NCBI GenBank assembly: GCA_004297315.1
Contig: SCTU01000315.1
Coordinates: forward strand, 1 to 7,934
DNA: 7,934 nucleotides
DNA from: Dehalococcoidia bacterium
GTDB lineage: Bacteria > Chloroflexota > Dehalococcoidia > UBA2979
Direction: 5' to 3'
Under the pieces are notes generated by a model. That model saw only the letters and a list, made by a program, of their open reading frames with translations. It did not search any database and was not told the DNA's origin. The number at the start of each line of letters is the position of its first letter. The stretch's first letter is position 1. The position numbers and the translations under genes were made by a program. Positions 6,003-7,934 of the stretch are shown piece by piece.

Positions 6003-6833
6003 ATGACGGAGCACGGGGTGGCGCGGTCGTCCGCTTCGGTCGACGAGATGCGGGCACGCGCGCGCGCCGTGCGCCGCTTCGCGGTCGCCGCGACCGCCCG
6101 GACGCGCGCCTCGCACATCGGCAGCGCGCTCTCCGTGACGGACATCCTCGTCGCCATCCACTTCGCTGCGATGCGCGCGGACCGCAGCGGCGTGCACGGC
6201 GACCATTGCATCCTGAGCAAGGGCCACTCGGCTGTCGCGCTCTACGGCGTGCTTGCCGAGCGCGGCGTCCTGTCGCGCGCGGCCGTCGAGCACTTCTACG
6301 AGAACGGGAGCCTCCTTGCCGGCCATCCGGAGCCGAACCCGGAAGCAGGCATCATCTTCGGCAGCGGATCGCTGGGACACGGCCTCCCCGTCAGCAACGG
6401 GATGGCGCTCGGCAAGCGCCTGGCTGGCTCGGACGGGCACACTTGGGTCGTGATGAGCGACGGCGAGTGCGAGGAAGGTTCCACTTGGGAGGCCGCCCTC
6501 TTCGCCGCGCAGCACCGGCTCGGCAACCTCACTGCCGTGGTCGACCGCAACGGCATCCAGGGGATGGGGTCGACGGAGTCGGTCCTTGGCCTCGAGCCCT
6601 TCGCCGACAAATGGCGTGCGTTCGGCTGGCGCGTGGTCGAGGTGGACGGGCACGACCTCGATGGACTCGCCAGCGCCACGCAGCCGGGGGCCCAGGCTGG
6701 CCAGCCGACAGTCGTGATCGCGCGCACCACGAAAGGGAAGGGCGTCTCCTTCATGGAGGCGAACAACGACTGGCACTACCGCTCCGCGAACCCGGACGAA
6801 CTCGCGACGGCGCTCGCGGAACTGGCCGGCTAG
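6003..6833 (+). CDS. Transketolase, N-terminal (TPP-binding) subunit
   Basis: This 276-residue protein is the pyrophosphate-binding half of a split transketolase, which moves a two-carbon ketol unit between sugars using thiamine diphosphate. Start ATG 6003 follows GGGGG (5991-5995) by 7 bases; ATG 5982 in frame is less likely. Visible motifs: SHIGSALSVTDI (37-48) with His38; LSKGHSAVALYG (71-82) with His75; GHPE (107-110); GSLGHGL (122-128); and the TPP/Mg motif from SDGECEEG (152-159) to Asn183, with Asp153 and Asn183 as likely metal ligands. The first Gly of the usual GDG is Ser152, which still leaves the metal ligands intact. His258 in DWHYR sits where split enzymes usually have a WHGK motif. 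Length is normal for this subunit. The partner subunit starts 2 bp after the stop, so they should form one complex. It may act in central pentose phosphate metabolism or on sugar precursors for the polysaccharide suggested by the neighbours. Confidence 0.93.
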   Translation: MTEHGVARSSASVDEMRARARAVRRFAVAATARTRASHIGSALSVTDILVAIHFAAMRADRSGVHGDHCILSKGHSAVALYGVLAERGVLSRAAVEHFYENGSLLAGHPEPNPEAGIIFGSGSLGHGLPVSNGMALGKRLAGSDGHTWVVMSDGECEEGSTWEAALFAAQHRLGNLTAVVDRNGIQGMGSTESVLGLEPFADKWRAFGWRVVEVDGHDLDGLASATQPGAQAGQPTVVIARTTKGKGVSFMEANNDWHYRSANPDELATALAELAG

Positions 6834-6835
6834 CG

Positions 6836-7756
6836 GTGCGCGCTGCCCTCATCGATGAGTTGACGACGCTCGCGGCGCACGACCCCAAGGTCGTGCTGAT
6901 CGTGAACGACGTTGGCTTCTCGGTGGTCGAGCCGTTCCAGCAGCGATTCCCGGACCGCTTCATCAACGCCGGTGTAGCCGAGGCGAACATGATCGGCGTG
7001 GCGGCAGGCCTCGCGCTCACGGGCCACCGCGTCTTCGTCTACGCGATCGCCCCGTTCACGACCTACCGCTGCATCGAGCAGATCCGACTCGACCTCTGCC
7101 GCACGAAGGCGCCGGTCACGCTGGTCGGCCTCGGCGGTGGCTTCACCTACGGCCAGCTTGGCACGACTCATCACCCGACCGAAGACGTCGCGATGCTGCG
7201 CGCGCTCCCCGGCGTGCGCGTCCTGGCGCCCTGTGACTCCTTCGAGACGCGCGCGCTCGTCCCGCACCTGGGGACGGGCGAGGGCCCGATCTATCTCCGG
7301 TTGGAGAAGGCGGGCCAACAGGACGTGCACACCACCCTGCCCGCAGTGGGGCCGGGCCGCTCCGTCCGCGTACGCGCCGGTGAGGACGTGACGCTGGTCG
7401 CCTGCGGGACGATGGTGCAGATGAGCCTCGCCGCGGCCGATCGCCTCGCGGCGCGCGGGGTCCGCGCCGGCGTGGTCAGCGCAGTCTCCCTAAAGCCGCT
7501 CGACCCCGCGCTCCTCGGTGAACTGCGCACGCGCCCCGTCGTGACCGTCGAAGAGCACTCGACGATCGGCGGACTAGGCAGTGCGCTCGCCGAGGCTGCG
7601 GCCGACGCGTGCGTGCCCGCGCCGCGCCTGCGCATCGGCGTGCCGGACGCATACGCGGAGGTAGCCGGAGATCAGGGCTACCTCCGTTCGTTAGTCGGAC
7701 TGACCGCCGAGGGCATCGAGCGCCGTGTCGCGGACGCCCTCGGCCGGGGCGCATGA
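6836..7756 (+). CDS. Transketolase, C-terminal subunit
   Basis: GTG 6836 begins two bases after the stop of the N-terminal subunit and gives 306 residues that align from the first residue with this family. The frame stays open far upstream (an ATG at 6206), but that part reads through the other subunit in a different frame and is not coding. Residues about 1-165 are the pyrimidine-binding domain, with GVAEANMIGVAAGLA at 46-60 holding the cofactor-activating Glu49, and GGFTYGQLGTTHH at 101-113 followed by EDVAMLR. Residues about 180-306 are the transketolase C-terminal domain, with VEEHSTIGGLGSALAE at 238-253. No ribosome site separates it from the upstream gene, so translational coupling is likely. 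It completes the active site with the N-terminal subunit. All landmark residues are present, so the enzyme should be functional; the exact sugar substrates cannot be told from sequence. The 1-deoxyxylulose 5-phosphate synthase family is related but is a single longer chain. Confidence 0.93.
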   Translation: MRAALIDELTTLAAHDPKVVLIVNDVGFSVVEPFQQRFPDRFINAGVAEANMIGVAAGLALTGHRVFVYAIAPFTTYRCIEQIRLDLCRTKAPVTLVGLGGGFTYGQLGTTHHPTEDVAMLRALPGVRVLAPCDSFETRALVPHLGTGEGPIYLRLEKAGQQDVHTTLPAVGPGRSVRVRAGEDVTLVACGTMVQMSLAAADRLAARGVRAGVVSAVSLKPLDPALLGELRTRPVVTVEEHSTIGGLGSALAEAAADACVPAPRLRIGVPDAYAEVAGDQGYLRSLVGLTAEGIERRVADALGRGA

Positions 7757-7934
7757 GCGCCCTGCGTCGCTTCGCCATTCACCCGCTCGTCTCCGGTTCG
7801 GTCGCCCTCATGGCCGCGCGGCTCGTCTCGATCGTTGCGGGCCTCGCCACGGTCTCGATCGTCGTCCGGGCACTCGACGGCGCGGCCTTTGGCTTCTGGT
7901 CCGCGCTCGTCAGTCTGACGACGCTGACCGCGGG
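7753..7934 (+). CDS. Polysaccharide flippase-like membrane protein (Wzx/MATE-like), 3' partial
   Basis: ATG 7753 overlaps the transketolase stop codon (ATGA), a layout typical of translational coupling, and the frame stays open to the window end, giving 60 residues. The N terminus is short and basic (RRFAIH). Two hydrophobic segments follow, about residues 11-39 and 45-60, joined by VVRALDGAAFGFWSA. A first helix leading to R-x-L then x-x-G-x-(F/W) is the usual opening of Wzx/RfbX polysaccharide flippases and related MOP-superfamily exporters. Such proteins flip lipid-linked oligosaccharides across the inner membrane. Only about a tenth of the expected length is visible, so the family call is provisional; another polytopic membrane protein is possible. 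Confidence 0.65.
   Translation, partial: MSALRRFAIHPLVSGSVALMAARLVSIVAGLATVSIVVRALDGAAFGFWSALVSLTTLTA

Noticed and set aside
5130..6776. 548-residue open frame on the minus strand spanning DUF4012 and the transketolase N subunit
   Set aside because: It crosses two well-supported genes and the gap between them, and its translation is Arg/Val/His-rich without motifs. It is a GC-driven shadow frame.
6206..6835. Upstream extension of the transketolase C subunit to ATG 6206
   Set aside because: The extension is an Arg-rich out-of-frame reading of the N subunit; similarity to the family begins right at GTG 6836.

Overview
The window is GC-rich throughout, with GTG as well as ATG starts and tightly packed genes all on the + strand. 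This suggests a high-GC Actinomycetota-like bacterium or a GC-rich Chloroflexota. The von Willebrand (VWA) protein resembles a family I know mainly from Actinomycetota, but no rRNA or other phylogenetic marker is present, so the assignment is tentative.

Layout, left to right: (1) the 3' part of a long VWA-domain (CoxE/Mg-chelatase-D-like) protein gene, 1-1848, whose frame is open to the left edge; (2) a two-TM potassium channel with RCK/TrkA domains, 1898-2893; (3) a putative lipoprotein with a YtkA/CopC-like beta domain and a thioredoxin-fold domain carrying a C-X4-C motif, 2964-3992; (4) a membrane-anchored DUF4012 protein, 4044-5927; (5, 6) a split transketolase, N-terminal subunit 6003-6833 and C-terminal subunit 6836-7756; (7) the 5' end of a polytopic membrane protein resembling a Wzx-type polysaccharide flippase, 7753 to the window end. 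Gaps are short (49, 70, 51, 75 and 2 bp, then a 4-bp overlap). No stretch over 300 bp lacks a gene. I saw no tRNA, rRNA, CRISPR array or mobile element.

The right half (DUF4012, split transketolase, flippase) looks like the edge of a surface-polysaccharide locus. The two transketolase genes and the flippase gene are almost certainly one transcript and translationally coupled. The left half holds apparently unrelated envelope and housekeeping functions. Three gaps carry promoter-like elements of one type (a TAGGAT/TAGGCT/CATGCT -10, two of them 17 bp after a (T/C)TGCCC box).

Nothing here is clearly a new biological system. The points most worth a second look are the split transketolase in a polysaccharide setting, the potassium channel with a possible internal start and apparently lost MthK-type calcium ligands, the C-X4-C lipoprotein, and the heptad-spaced methionine segment and Gln/Gly-rich tract of the VWA protein.
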